64,000 bases of DNA from Lichina pygmaea (Eukaryota > Ascomycota > Lichinomycetes > Lichinales > Lichinaceae): assembly GCA_963422465.1 (NCBI GenBank), contig OY730172.1, forward strand, positions 310,001 through 374,000, read 5' to 3'. This document shows positions 23,301 through 33,225 of the stretch, piece by piece. The translations under genes were made by a program, and so were the position numbers. How positions within the stretch are numbered: the first letter of the stretch is position 1; each line of letters opens with the position of its first letter. The notes beneath the pieces were generated by a model. That model saw only the letters and a program-made list of their open reading frames with translations, made no database searches and was not told the origin of the DNA.

Positions 23301-23490
23301 CCAGAAGATCCAGCGGCATGCCGGGGATCGGAGAGGCCGTCAGCGGCGAAGGGCGCACCGGTTTCGATGGGTTGGATTCCGACTCGAAGTTCCTCAGCAA
23401 CGACAGCGACTCGGGGATCCGCGCATTGCCTCCTTTGGCCATGGCGCTCGACCCAGCGCCTCCGCCGGGACTACGGTAGTGACGCCGCAT
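20327..23490 (-). CDS. Dual cyclic-nucleotide-binding, F-box and LRR protein (1010 aa, one intron)
   Basis: Exon 1 is 23490-20845 and exon 2 is 20713-20327. The 131 bp intron has GTGAGT and TTAG ends, and splicing restores an LRR reading LDLSFCCALSD. Domains: CNBD1 (about 61-170) with FGEIGILMDMPRTATI; CNBD2 (about 268-395) with FGEVASLSLAPRRTATV; both keep the Glu and the Arg nine residues later that contact ribose and phosphate in cAMP-binding folds. A Ser/Pro-rich linker (about 500-570) precedes an F-box (about 590-635), then cysteine-type LRRs (about 660 to the end) split by a His/Gln-rich insert (about 765-782). F-box/LRR proteins usually recruit substrates to SCF ubiquitin ligases. I infer a cyclic-nucleotide-responsive adaptor. 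Start at 23490; Met17 is an alternative. It is divergent from the gene at 25097. Confidence 0.93.
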
Positions 23491-25096
23491 CTTGGCGGGC
23501 GGATCGCGATAGGTCTTCCTAGCGTGTCGTGACGGCAGCGGGACGCCCGACGCTCGACGGCACTCGTTCGCGTCGGGGGCGCGACACAGACGGGACGAGG
23601 CGGTCGCTACGTCAAGCCCCCCCAGTCGCAGAAGATGGCTATACGTGACTCGATCGCATCGTGGGGTCGGCCAGCGTCAACAATGTCTCCAAATCCGGCA
23701 ACCGAACGATCGGCTGCAATCGGAAGAATGTCCTGTGCGTCTGATGGAGATACCGACGGTCAAATCCTCGACTGTGGTCGGGTTATGCGCTTGTCTGAGG
23801 ACGATCCCATCAGCGCCGTTTCCCAGCCTATAGCGCATGAAGCCCGTGCTACGCTCCACGTCCTCTTACCAAGCAACGCTTCAATGCCTCAAGCTCTGCT
23901 CATTCCTCCTCGGCCAACATTGTCGGTTCTCGCGCCGAAACAATTTCGAAAGCACTGATCGCGCGGAGGTTTCGGTTGACAGGCTGCTGTCTTTCGATAT
24001 GCTGCGAGCATGGGGAGGATTCTCACGGGGGGCCGTCGTTCGAGCAGAAGACAGTCACCAGGGGAAAAAAGAAGGAAAGGCTCGACAGGGCTCTGCCGAC
24101 CAGGCCATTGACGAGGGTCTGTCTCGGTTGGCCTCGCAGAGGGAAGACCGGGTATGGATGGTTCTAGCGGCCGTAGATCCTTCGTCATGCGTCGGCTTCG
24201 ACCGTATCCGAAGAAGCCGGATGGCGTGCGGTTCGAGACCCGTGAGCGCGCTATACGTGCGGTCCCTGAGAGGTGAAACCCGTACGTGTATATTTGCCAG
24301 ATCGGGTCCCGACCACGGAGGAGACGGCTGCGCTATGCTATCCGTGGCTATGTACGTATGTACGGGAGTAGTCTGCGAGTGGTAGCACCGCCCCTCAGGT
24401 CCGATACGGACACGGTCTCGTATCCTATGCTTTGGTCAGTCAGTCATACGCAACTATGCCGTACGAGAAGACATTCCAGTCTTCGGACGGCGTGGATGTG
24501 GACAGTGCGGACTTGAGTGGCGACTGCACCTGTAAGCCTGTCTGTTGTGCGTGAGCAGATCCAAGGTGGAGGGTCGACACCGGTCCGGTAGCGAGGCGAA
24601 TGCTATGCTGTCTTCTACTGATATTAGACCGAATCGATTCTGAACTACTCCTAGAATACTATCCATTTGACTGTGTGCACGTCTCCAGAAGTTGACATCG
24701 AAAACGTTCAACGACTTTGCTTCATGCCCGCCACCGTTACTCGCAGTAGGTACTGTAAGTTACAGCGTTTGAAGTGATAGATCCAGGGGTTCCAAATGCA
24801 TGAAGATTATGTAACTACTAGTACGTATGAGTATCATATGAGTCACGAGTTACGAGGCACGGCAAGAGCACGTGATAGGCTCCGCAATGTCCCTATATGT
24901 ACTGTGTACCCTCGTACGTATGTACTTCTGTATTAGTCATCGATTACCTCACTCTCGAACCTTCCGCAGGCGGCAACGACGGACGACTGGTGCATAAGTG
25001 TGACGACGTATCATTCAGAGCTCGTTCTCGATCAACCTTGACCTGAGAACATCACCGCCACATCTGTCCGGCTTGAATCCTACATTGTCGGTCGCG
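23491..25096. other. Divergent intergenic region between the F-box gene and the BI-1 gene
   Basis: About 1.6 kb between two divergent starts, so it should hold both promoters. The half near 23491 is GC-rich. The half near 24700-25000 is AT-richer with several GTACGT words. Short open frames are present but none has codon use or domains that persuade me. No tRNA fold was found. Confidence 0.55.
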
Positions 25097-26185
25097 ATGG
25101 CGCTCGCCCTCCGTTTTGCTCTTAGGCCCTGCTCAAATGCATCGCGCCAGCTGTCGACGTCCTTACCGTCGCTTTCCGTTCGCGCCTTCCATCGATCTGC
25201 GTTCAGGCGTTCGATCCCCTCTGGACCCCTCAAACCCGCCGCGGCGCGGTCAACCGTCACCAAGGCCGCCGATGGGCTCCGCCACGCCTTCCGGCGCTCT
25301 TACATGCAAGAAACGTACCAGGCCCCTCGACCCGATGCTGGAAATTTGCAGCAGCGTCTGCTCTACGGAGCTGGTCTCGTTGGAGCCACCATGCTCGGCA
25401 TCAACTTGATCTTCAACCGGGAAACGCGAGAGGACGGTGGCATGCCGGCGTTTGAGCGCGCGTACCTCAACGATACCTTCCTCCATACCGGCTTGGGCAT
25501 CGGCATCATCGGCGTCACCGCCCGTGTGTTGCATCAGAGCGGGCTCGGCTACCGTATCATGGCCAGCAATCCCTGGGCGGTCCTTGGCTTGAGCCTGGCC
25601 GCGAGCTTCGGCACCATGATGGGCACTTTTGCGACTCCGCCTGAGAAGTGAGCACCGTCCTGAGCGGCTACATGCGGTGCGTACTGACGGTCCGCTTGCA
25701 GATACGTTCAGAAGTACGCCTTCTGGACCGCCTTCAACGCGGCCCAGGCCGCAGTCATCTCGCCGCTGATGTTCCTGCACCCGGCCCTCCTTGTTCGAGC
25801 CGGTCTGTACACCGTCGGGATGATGGGCTCGATCGCGTTCGTCGGGGCGACGGCGAAACAGGAGAAGTACCTGTACCTGGGAGGACCGCTGCTCGCCGGC
25901 GTCGCCGTCGTCGCGCTCTCGGGGATCGCGCCGCTCGTGATCCCCGCCACTGCGGCGCGGACGCTGATGTGGACCGAGAACATCTGGCTGTACGGCGGCC
26001 TGGCCGTCTTCGGCGGCTTCACGCTGTACGACGTGCAGAAGGTTCTCAACCACGCGCGCATGGCGCAAGTCGGCGCCTTCCGCGCCGACGCCGTCAACGA
26101 GAGCGTCAGCCTCGAACTCGACTTTCTCAATATCTTCATCCGCATGGTCCAGATCTTGGGCATGAGGGGGAACAACCGGAAGTGA
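25097..26185 (+). CDS. Bax inhibitor-1 family membrane protein, mitochondrial GHITM-like (344 aa, one intron)
   Basis: Exon 1 is 25097-25647 and exon 2 is 25702-26185. The 54 bp intron (GTGAGC to TTGCAG) joins PPEK to YVQKYAFW in frame. The first 40 residues are rich in Arg, Ser and Ala and lack acidic residues, as in a mitochondrial presequence. About seven hydrophobic segments follow (roughly 88-106, 124-143, 160-178, 190-208, 215-233, 242-264, 277-294). The carboxy end has the family signature: TLYDVQKVLNHA, then LDFLNIFIRMVQIL. Human GHITM/MICS1 acts in the inner mitochondrial membrane in cristae and ion homeostasis. The same role here is inference. The ATG at 25097 is the first in frame. 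It converges with the msrA gene. Confidence 0.93.
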
Positions 26186-26209
26186 AGCCGTGCGGAAGAA
26201 ACAAGGAGA

Positions 26210-26214
<5 letters not shown>

Positions 26215-26240
<26 letters not shown>
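26215..26240 (+). repeat. (CAG)n microsatellite
   Basis: Seven or so AGC/CAG units starting 30 bp after the BI-1 stop codon, so probably in its 3' UTR. Confidence 0.85.
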
Positions 26241-26437
26241 GGTAGCAGCAGTGAATTCCGACTCGAGAGAGAGACCCCGGGAAGTCGGTGAATCTCGAAT
26301 CGGGATTCATCCACATCGTCTAGGCGTTTGTCTCGTGGAGTTTACAGTACAAGGAATCTGTCAGCTTTGTACAAGGGAAAGGAAAGGAGTAGACGGATAT
26401 CGTCCCATGAAGCGTATAGCGGTAGTAATATCTTCGT

Positions 26438-26473
26438 ACCACCACCACCACCTACTACCACCACCACCACCAT
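26438..26473 (+). repeat. (CCA)n microsatellite
   Basis: ACC units with one interruption (CTACTA), 250 bp after the BI-1 stop. Confidence 0.8.
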
Positions 26474-27124
26474 CGCCATCACTACCAACACTAGAGCTCG
26501 CATCACTAGCGATCTATAGCATAGTCACCTAGCGCTGGAGTGGAGTAGGAATCCCAATCCCAATCCCAACCACCAGCCTTCCATACTCAGAACAGATCAC
26601 CTCTATCGTCCACGCACCGAATACTAGAAGCGCTGGGTAAGTGATCAAAGGGCCACGGAGGCGTACGAGGTAAATTACTCTCCACTCACGTACTGTACAA
26701 AGCAAGGAACAAGAGAAGTAACAAGAGAAGAAGCTTTTCCGGTGTTGGAACATGCGAGTTTAATTGCAGCAACATGTTTGTGGATGCTGTAGATCGACTG
26801 TAGAGCACTGACAAGATGGGAAGAGAGAGAGAGAGAGTAGGTCGAAATTTCTTGTGATGGATAAGTTATGTTGTAGAAAGGACTCTGTTTGAAAGGACTT
26901 CTGCGAGAAAGAACGTCGTAGAGCGGATGTTGGGAGTTTCAATCGTCTGTGGGATTTTCCATATCAAGTCGACATCTGCTGATGATGTTGGGGTCGTGAG
27001 TGGGGGTGGTTGGAAGAGATGAAAATGCTTAAATCGGATTGGATTGGATCGGGTTGCATTGGATTGAATTTGGGTGGGTTGTGGTACAGAATAATAGAGT
27101 GACAGTGTGATAGGCATCTTGTAG

Positions 27125-28168
27125 TTACTCCGACAGAGGAGGGAAGTTTCGAAGGTAACTGTGCGTGAGAGCGAAGAGGTCAGTTTCTGGAAGTTTGGAT
27201 GGCCTTGATAGGGGTCGGGGGGGTATTGTGGGTATGGAGATGGAAGACGGAAGATGAAAGATGAAAGATGAAAGACGGAAGATGGACGTACTGCGAAGGA
27301 CACTCGTATCCCCCTGGATTGTGATCCAGGTATGACTGATGGTACGCCTCAGCGTCGTACCACTCTCCGGCTGCTGTTTGACGCGTAATGTCATGCATGG
27401 TCAGTCCTCGGTGTTTCCATTCAGATAGGCTCATGCTTGACATATCCCTCCCCCCTCCCCCCTCTCTCCTACGAGATCCAGAAGATCAAAGAAAAAATGA
27501 TATAGACAGCCCCAGGAAAACAGAGAGAATGAGCATCGCCGACGTACGTATAATCTCGGTTGCAATCTTCCCACCCTTGAACCATTCCTTGGATACCTTG
27601 TCCGACACGTTGCGAGCGACCTTCTCCTGTTCGTCGTCGTGGTAGAAGACCGCGCTCCGGTACTGGCTGCCGACGTCTGGGCCCTGGCGGTTCTTCGTCG
27701 TCGGGTCGTGCATCTTGAAGAAGAACTCGAGCAGCTGGCGATAGGTGACCCGAGCGGGGTCGTAAACCACCTGGAGCGCCTCGGCGTCTGGGACGACCCG
27801 TCAGCATTCGTTTCACACCCCAGGGACGTCGCAAGATACACATATGTAAAGAGAAGACGTGTGTATGGATCCAGGTCGCCAGAGCGGCACTCACGACCGG
27901 TCCTCCCGGAACATATGGCGCGGTAGGTTGGATTCGTCGTGTCGCCTCCGACATAGCCGACCCTGGCGTCCAACAGGCCCTTGCCGTTGCCAAACGCTTT
28001 TCGGAACATGTGCTCGACGCCCCAGAAACAGCCGGCCGCGACGGTTGCCTTGCGGCTTCCCTCGGGCAGGTTGGATGCCGCCGTGTCGGCCGTCATGGTG
28101 GCGCCGTTCGTCGAGGTGCCGCTGAACAAGGGTCGTAGGAGCTGGAAGCGGTTGAGGATCGATGCCAT
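27125..28168 (-). CDS. msrA: Peptide methionine sulfoxide reductase A (209 aa, four exons)
   Basis: Exons: 28168-27895, 27787-27548, 27373-27292 and 27158-27125. All introns have GT-AG ends (donors GTGAGT, GTACGT, GTACGT), and the joined frame matches the family at each junction: SGRTG/HAEALQ, ATEII/PAGEW and [15 protein letters not shown]. The protein reduces methionine-S-sulfoxide in proteins, using thioredoxin. The catalytic motif GCFWG gives Cys47. The body has [13 protein letters not shown] and [10 protein letters not shown]. The carboxy end GGYECP holds a Cys that may recycle the active site. The first 25 residues could be a mitochondrial leader, with Met25 as an internal start. The last coding exon is only 34 nt. 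Reading through intron 3 would give a tail unlike the family, so I prefer the spliced end. Confidence 0.93.
27243..27290. repeat. GAAGATGAAA-type short repeats in msrA intron 3
   Basis: Imperfect AAGATG(A/G) units fill about a third of the 133 bp intron, directly after the donor on the minus strand. Confidence 0.6.
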
Positions 28169-28419
28169 CTACCGTACGTCAACGCGCGGGCCTTTGACTG
28201 GTTGTGTAGGCGCTGCAGCGAGGGTACGTTACGTGGTCGAGAACGGATCACTCGGCGGGGCTGGCGACGGTGGTGCCCGTATACGCTGTACCGTAGGCTA
28301 AGCCAAAGTGACAGATCTACTACGTATACTGTACCGTAGGGGACCCTGCCAGTGGCTCGTCCCGGGCCCACCGTCACCAAGATGTTCGAGAATACACTAG
28401 AAATGGTGGGGCCATCTTG
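28169..28419. other. Upstream region of msrA
   Basis: Presumed promoter and 5' UTR. I see no clear TATA box. GTACGT and GTACCG words recur. No gene seen. Confidence 0.4.
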
Positions 28420-29019
28420 TTGTCGTCATCGACGGGGCGTCTCTATCGGAACAGGGCGTTGCATGCCTACTGTCAGGCGGCACAGGCAGGGAACAGGCAC
28501 ACTGGCCATGTAAGGCAGTCAATCACCGCACATGGACAAACATCATGCACTGACATTGTAAGACTCCTTGTACAGTGGAAAAAAATGACACCACTCCCAC
28601 TGTACAAAGAAGATTGCCCTGACTTTGCGGACGATCTAGTACAGACATAATTAGAATCTATAAGACACAATACAACTGTGAAGAACCCTGAAAACCCCTT
28701 GCACAATTCAGTGGCAGTACACCAGTTCTTCGTCAATATTGAGCAGCAGCCTGGTGGTCCAAGTTACTGACACCTCAGAGAGCACCCACTAAAGGACGAT
28801 AAAGACTCTTAGTGATGTCAACTAACAACTAAAAAGCATTAAGTCAATAGTCCAGCAAAAGAAGACATACACACAAGCAGTGCAGGAAGCCCCGGGCCCA
28901 CACCTGTGCACTCACAACACAGTGCCCACACAAAGACAGAAGTGTACAGTGTGCAGGGAAGTACACAAGACATGGTTCTTGGAGTGCCAGGTGTGGGCAG
29001 AAGTCTTACAGAGAATCTG
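28420..29019 (+). mobile_element. Possible LINE ORF1 remnant
   Basis: A plus-strand frame ending at 29019 encodes CTVCREVHKTWFLEC followed by QVWAEVLQRI. The spacing C-x2-C-x3-H-x6-C and the Trp match the last zinc knuckle of Tad-type ORF1 proteins. The rest, back to about 28420, is not recognisable and carries stops. The delta LTR of H cuts it off at 29020. It could be chance. Confidence 0.4.
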
Positions 29020-29180
29020 TGTAGCGAACGGCCTACAAGGGCACAGCGGAAGCGTCTCAATATGTGTCTGGATGGATGATCGACTAGCTAAGAGCTATCT
29101 AGCGAGCTATGAGGGCCCAAGGGTCACGTGGAGCCTGGGCCTCACGTGAGGGTCACGTGAGAGAGGGCACGGTCATGTCA
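29020..29180 (-). repeat. 3' LTR of H
   Basis: A 161 bp LTR similar in length to the G2 LTRs. It shares their CTTCCGCTG and TTCGCTACA end. Confidence 0.7.
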
Positions 29181-31012
29181 AGTCCCGGGGTCGCCCAAAA
29201 GCCATCGCCTCGATGGCGGATAGAAGATGTTGACGTCAGCTGAAGCAAGATGGAAGAGCAGCCGACGTTGGTGGTTAGCCACCCTCCGTGCCTGCAGTGT
29301 ACGGTAGAGCAATGCGGTCTGTGTTGATGTCGGCCGCGATCAATCTTGGAGTAGAGCCTTGGCGGAGGCTTTCCTAGCCCGGGCGCTTCGTCGGGCTTGC
29401 GCTTGTGGCCGGTTATCAAAGGCGTGGACCATTTCTCGAGCATGCGGTAGCTGATCTTTGGTATACCAGGCGTCCTCGAGAAAGGAGAGACCTTTCCAGC
29501 GGATGAGGTACTCGGTACGGCCGCGGCTCTGCCTTTTCTTAACTATCTTCTCTATCTCGTAGGCTGGGGCGTCCTCGTAGTCGTCATCGGAGCTCTCTGC
29601 TGTAGCTCTCTGCTGTAGGCTCTGGCGGTTCTGTTGCTCGCCCGTAAGGATCTAGATGTTGGCTAGGGGCAGGCTCAAGATGAGCAATTGAGACGACCGG
29701 GTGGATTTGCCATAGCGGTGGCAGGTCGAGTTTGTAGGCCAGTCGGCCTACTTGCTCTATGACTCGTACTGGGCCGGCGAATTGGGGACTGATTTTCGGG
29801 TGCTGGATGCTTGGCACGTTATAGCCCTGGTGCAGCCGCAGATAAACCCAGTCGTCGGGCTTGTAGAAGATCGGCTTATGGCGGCGGTCGTACGTCCTCT
29901 TCATGATTATTGATGCCATGCTGATCATGTCTTGGGCGTCAATTCGAGCCGGTCGGTAGCCCGGGACATCAGGTCTGGAATAGCTGTCAGTGGTCGCAGC
30001 CATGAGATCTGCTGGTTCACTTGTTCGGAACCTGTACAGCACCATGTTAGGCGCCTGCCTCGTACTGGCGTTGATCGTGTTGTTTAGCGCGGATTGCATG
30101 TACGGCAGCACTGTGGGCCATTGCCGATCGTCGTCGAGGGCTGCTATGTAATAGCGAAGTGCGATCTCGGCTGTCTGATTGGAACGTTCGCTTTGTCCGT
30201 CCGTCTGCGGGTGGTATGCAGTTGAGAATAGGATCTCGACGTTCAGCTGTTTGAAAATCGCCCTCCACAAGGTTGCTACAAACTGTCAGTCCCTGTCAGA
30301 GAGGATCACCTTCGGTATGCCCCATTCCACCAGCATCAGGTGCCTGAGCAGCCGGTCGGCCCATTCTTCAGCTCCTGCTGCGAAGAATCCTGGCACAAAC
30401 GTCACCTTCTTCGTGTATTTGTCGGTGACCGATAGCACACAGTCATAGCCGTCTGGGTACGACGTGGGTAGAGCCAGGATGAAGTCGATCGTCATCATGT
30501 AGAACAGCTGTGGAGGCGTAATGATGGGCTGCAAGCTGCCGTAGGGACAGTGTCGGGGCGTCATGTTGCGGCGACATTCGGCGCAGTGAGCCAGATAATC
30601 CTTCAGTAGGCTTGGAAGCCGGTGGATGTAGACGTTCTCGGTGAGGCGTTGGTGAGTTCTCGCGTAGCCGGCGTGGCCTAGGTGGTCGTGAACCATACTG
30701 AAGACGTCTCGGAGAAGGCTTTTATCGCCTGGCAAGCACAAGCGTTCGCCGTAAGCAGGATCCTGGTAGTAGATCAGGCTGTCCAGTAGCACAAATGGCA
30801 ACTTAGCAGTGTTGTCCTCCAGTTCGTCGTTAGCCCTCAGTGTTGCGAGGGTTTTGCACCACATTTTGTCCTTGGTATACCCGTGGACAATCCTAGCTTT
30901 GAACTCTGGCTTCATTTTGATGATTGTGGCGTTGAGCTGCCACACGCAGGTGACTAGCAACATGTCAAGAACTCCTTCCTTTTGTCCCTGGATCTGTAAT
31001 GGGCTGTCCAAC
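29020..31012 (-). mobile_element. Delta-family chromovirus 3' part H (integrase, chromodomain, LTR)
   Basis: On the minus strand: integrase zinc-binding and core domains (about 31000-29700, with HPQTDGQSERSNQ), a chromodomain (about 29590-29470, EYLIRWKG), the 17 bp hairpin at 29201-29217 and a 3' LTR (29020-29180). RT and gag are not present. Copia element I begins at 31013 and cuts off the upstream part. The LTR end (TTCGCTACA) and the hairpin tie it to G2. It has a few breaks. Confidence 0.85.
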
Positions 31013-31206
31013 TGTGGAGCGGTAAAGCGACTGGTCTGCGTGCGACGTCAGTGTTCGTACGGAAGAGGCTTCCAGCGCGTAAGACTCTCTTGATTCTCTG
31101 TGTCGTGATCTAGCAGTCTAATATACAGGAAAAATTCTCTTCTTCTCACGTGACCTCGGCTCTGGCAGCGAGCGAGGACTGGTCTCTCCCACCCCCCAGG
31201 TCAACA
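31013..31206 (-). repeat. 3' LTR of copia element I
   Basis: A 194 bp LTR (TGTTGACC to CTCCACA in element orientation), preceded by a purine-rich CTGGGGGGG tract. It matches 46114-46284. Confidence 0.8.
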
Positions 31207-32575
31207 CACCCCCCCAGTTCGAGAGAGCTGCGAGGATCCAAGTACGTGGTGGTGCAAAAATTCGTGTTCCAATTCCATAGTCCGTCAAGTCCGTCGAGTC
31301 CGTCGAGTCCGTCAAGTCTGTCAAGTCCGTGTGCGTCAATGCTGTGTCCGTGTATGTTGCTGTTGTGTGCGTCGCCGACTCCGTGTACATCGACGCTGAA
31401 TCAGTCAAGTCCGCGTACGGTAAGTCCGCCGCCGAGTCTGTCAAGTCTGTCAAGTCTGTTGATGCTGAATCTGTCGAGTCCGTGTCTGTCGAGTCTGTCT
31501 CTGAGTCTGTATCTGAGTCTGTCGCCGAGTCTGTCGGCAAGTCTGTGTCTGAGTCTGTTGCTGAGTCCATGTCTGTCAATGCTGGATCTGTCAAGTCCGT
31601 GTCTGTCGCCGAGTCTGTCGGCAAGTCCGCGTCTGAGTCTGTCGCCGAGCCCGTCGGCAAGTCTGTAGTCTCCGTCGGTGGGGCATCAAGTGGGGTGTAC
31701 TCCACGACAAATTGCCCGTGCTTGTCAAGGATTGTGCAGAATGTCTTGCTGCCATACATCAAGGCTTTGGCCCGGGTGTCCCAGCTCCCACCAATATTCT
31801 CGAAGCGCTTGTACGAGACAATGCTGGTTCGGAAGGTGGGCACAAGAGCCACATCCTTCAGAGTCACCGTGCGTTGCTGCCTATCCAGGGCTTGTACGAC
31901 AATGTCCACTTCCCCAAATCCGTCAATAGCCTCTCGATGAGACCCAGTCATCAGGAACTTGTTTGCGACTGGTCGTCGGTTGCGAAGTCGTTGTGGGTTA
32001 TTGCAGACATGCACGCCTGCTCCGGAATCCAGAATGAAACTTTCTCGGAGGGGATAGACTTCAGTCTCCCCAGACACAATCTCTGTCGTGAACACATTCG
32101 GAATTCCTGCTGGCGATTCGTCGGTGTCAGGGGCTGCACGGTGTTGCGAAGCATTGCGGGATCGCGAACGGTATTGTACGAAGTTGCGAGCCCGCTCCAC
32201 GGCTTCGCGAAGTCGTGGGTTCTCAAGCCTCTCCGTCACTCTCCGCTCGGTCTCTGGGTTAGGGGTCCATCCAGCTGTACGCTGGGATTCCATCAAGTAT
32301 GGACAATCTGAAGAACGGTGTTCCTGTCCGCAAACACAATCTGTATATTTCCGTGGGGAGCTCGTACGTTCCCCTCGGAAGCTTGCCGTAAAAGCTCCAT
32401 GCTGTGGGTTCAAGGCAGCTTCCTTCTGTTGCTGCTTCCGAAATTTATTGACGATGTCCGATAACAAAGGGTAGATGTCCGTATTTTCCAGGTGATTTGT
32501 CCAATATCTGTAGAAGGTGGGATCAGTGTTGCGTAGTGCTTGTACGAAGTCATCGACAGCTCGTGTGCCTTGCAT
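31118..32575 (-). CDS. Copia gag (second half)-protease frame with Thr/Asp repeat tail
   Basis: A 485-codon open stretch of a fossil element. It has gag helices, a zinc-knuckle-like CVCGQEHRSSDC near residue 82, the copia-type protease motif ILDSGAGVHVC near residue 178, and then about 120 residues of (S/T)D-L/S/T repeats. The frame runs on into the 3' LTR. The missing amino-terminal half lies across the D1 insertion at 39220-39678. This is too little for a full polyprotein. Confidence 0.7.
   Translation of the reverse strand: MQGTRAVDDFVQALRNTDPTFYRYWTNHLENTDIYPLLSDIVNKFRKQQQKEAALNPQHGAFTASFRGERTSSPRKYTDCVCGQEHRSSDCPYLMESQRTAGWTPNPETERRVTERLENPRLREAVERARNFVQYRSRSRNASQHRAAPDTDESPAGIPNVFTTEIVSGETEVYPLRESFILDSGAGVHVCNNPQRLRNRRPVANKFLMTGSHREAIDGFGEVDIVVQALDRQQRTVTLKDVALVPTFRTSIVSYKRFENIGGSWDTRAKALMYGSKTFCTILDKHGQFVVEYTPLDAPPTETTDLPTGSATDSDADLPTDSATDTDLTDPALTDMDSATDSDTDLPTDSATDSDTDSETDSTDTDSTDSASTDLTDLTDSAADLPYADLTDSASMYTESATHTTATYTDTALTHTDLTDLTDSTDSTDLTDYGIGTRIFAPPRTWILAALSNWGGVLTWGVGETSPRSLPEPRSREKKRIFPVY
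31279..31663 (-). repeat. Minisatellite coding for Thr/Asp/Ser repeats
   Basis: Degenerate 6-18 bp units of the GTC(G/A)AGTC(C/T)GT type repeat for almost 400 bp. On the minus strand they encode TD, SD and TDL repeats. Confidence 0.8.
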
Positions 32576-32606
32576 GTCAGGTAGTTGCAGCTCCAGAGCT
32601 TCCTGA

Positions 32607-33225
32607 TGTTACGACCCAGGAGGAACACAGTCTTTATACTCACAGAAAGCAGCAGACAGGATACTGGACGGAAGTACCAGGCAGCATAACACGGGAATCA
32701 GTCACGTGACCGGCGAGACCGACCAGGGGTTGCTCGCCGCAGCACGCATATGCGTGAGCAAAGTGAGCAGAGCTCGCCCAGCTCGCCGCAGCATGCATGA
32801 ACAGTGAGCAAAGTGAGCAGAGCTCGCCCAGCTCGCTGCAGCATGCATGAACAAGTGAGCAAAGTGAGCAGAGCTCACCCAGCTCGCTGCAGCATGCATG
32901 AACAAGTGAGCAAAGTGAGCAGAGCTCACCGATCTCACCGAGTGAGCAAAGTGAGCAGAGCTCACTGAGCTCACGGACTGAGCACTATATAGTCCGGCGA
33001 TAGTTCCCTTATGGAACAATCGTCTTCAACTCATGTTGTCATCCAGACAACTAGATCTACTTCAATACAATCTTGTACGAAGCCACTGATCAGGTGTCAT
33101 CACCACCATGTTCCACCAAACCCCTTCACACTCCTTGACACTCCTCTCCTGCGAGAACCAACCTGCCTTCCGCATCTCGCCCTAATCCTATACTCGGATA
33201 GGACAGTACGGTACAGACCGCAACA
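32607..33225 (+). repeat. 5' LTR of D1
   Basis: A 619 bp LTR (TGTTACGA to CGCAACA). It has 51 bp tandem units rich in GTGAGC/GCTCAC (about 32740-32970) and a TATATA box at 32986-32991. Confidence 0.93.

Larger units (their letters stand above)
26186..27124. other. Convergent 3' intergenic region with simple repeats
   Basis: No gene seen. It should contain both 3' UTRs. It holds a (CAG)n run, a (CCA)n run, a GA-rich run near 26823-26841 and GGATT-type short repeats near 27036-27072. Confidence 0.55.

Noticed and set aside
23635-23958. 107-codon frame in the divergent intergenic region
   Set aside because: No domain, no convincing splice or codon signal, and several overlapping frames of equal length exist there.
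24170-24260. GGTTCGAGACC, which resembles a tRNA T-arm
   Set aside because: The bases on either side do not pair into a T-stem and no acceptor or anticodon arm was found.
25250-26314. A 354-codon minus-strand frame opposite the BI-1 gene
   Set aside because: It is the antisense of a GC-rich conserved gene, crosses its intron and has no recognisable domain. A frame shadow.
31150-31668. Plus-strand Ser/Pro-rich frame
   Set aside because: It is the reverse of the Thr/Asp-repeat coding minisatellite and has no independent support.
32740-32970. Regular repeats in the gamma LTR that might suggest a CRISPR array
   Set aside because: Units are contiguous 51 bp tandem copies without unique spacers, they lie in an LTR, and the genome is eukaryotic.
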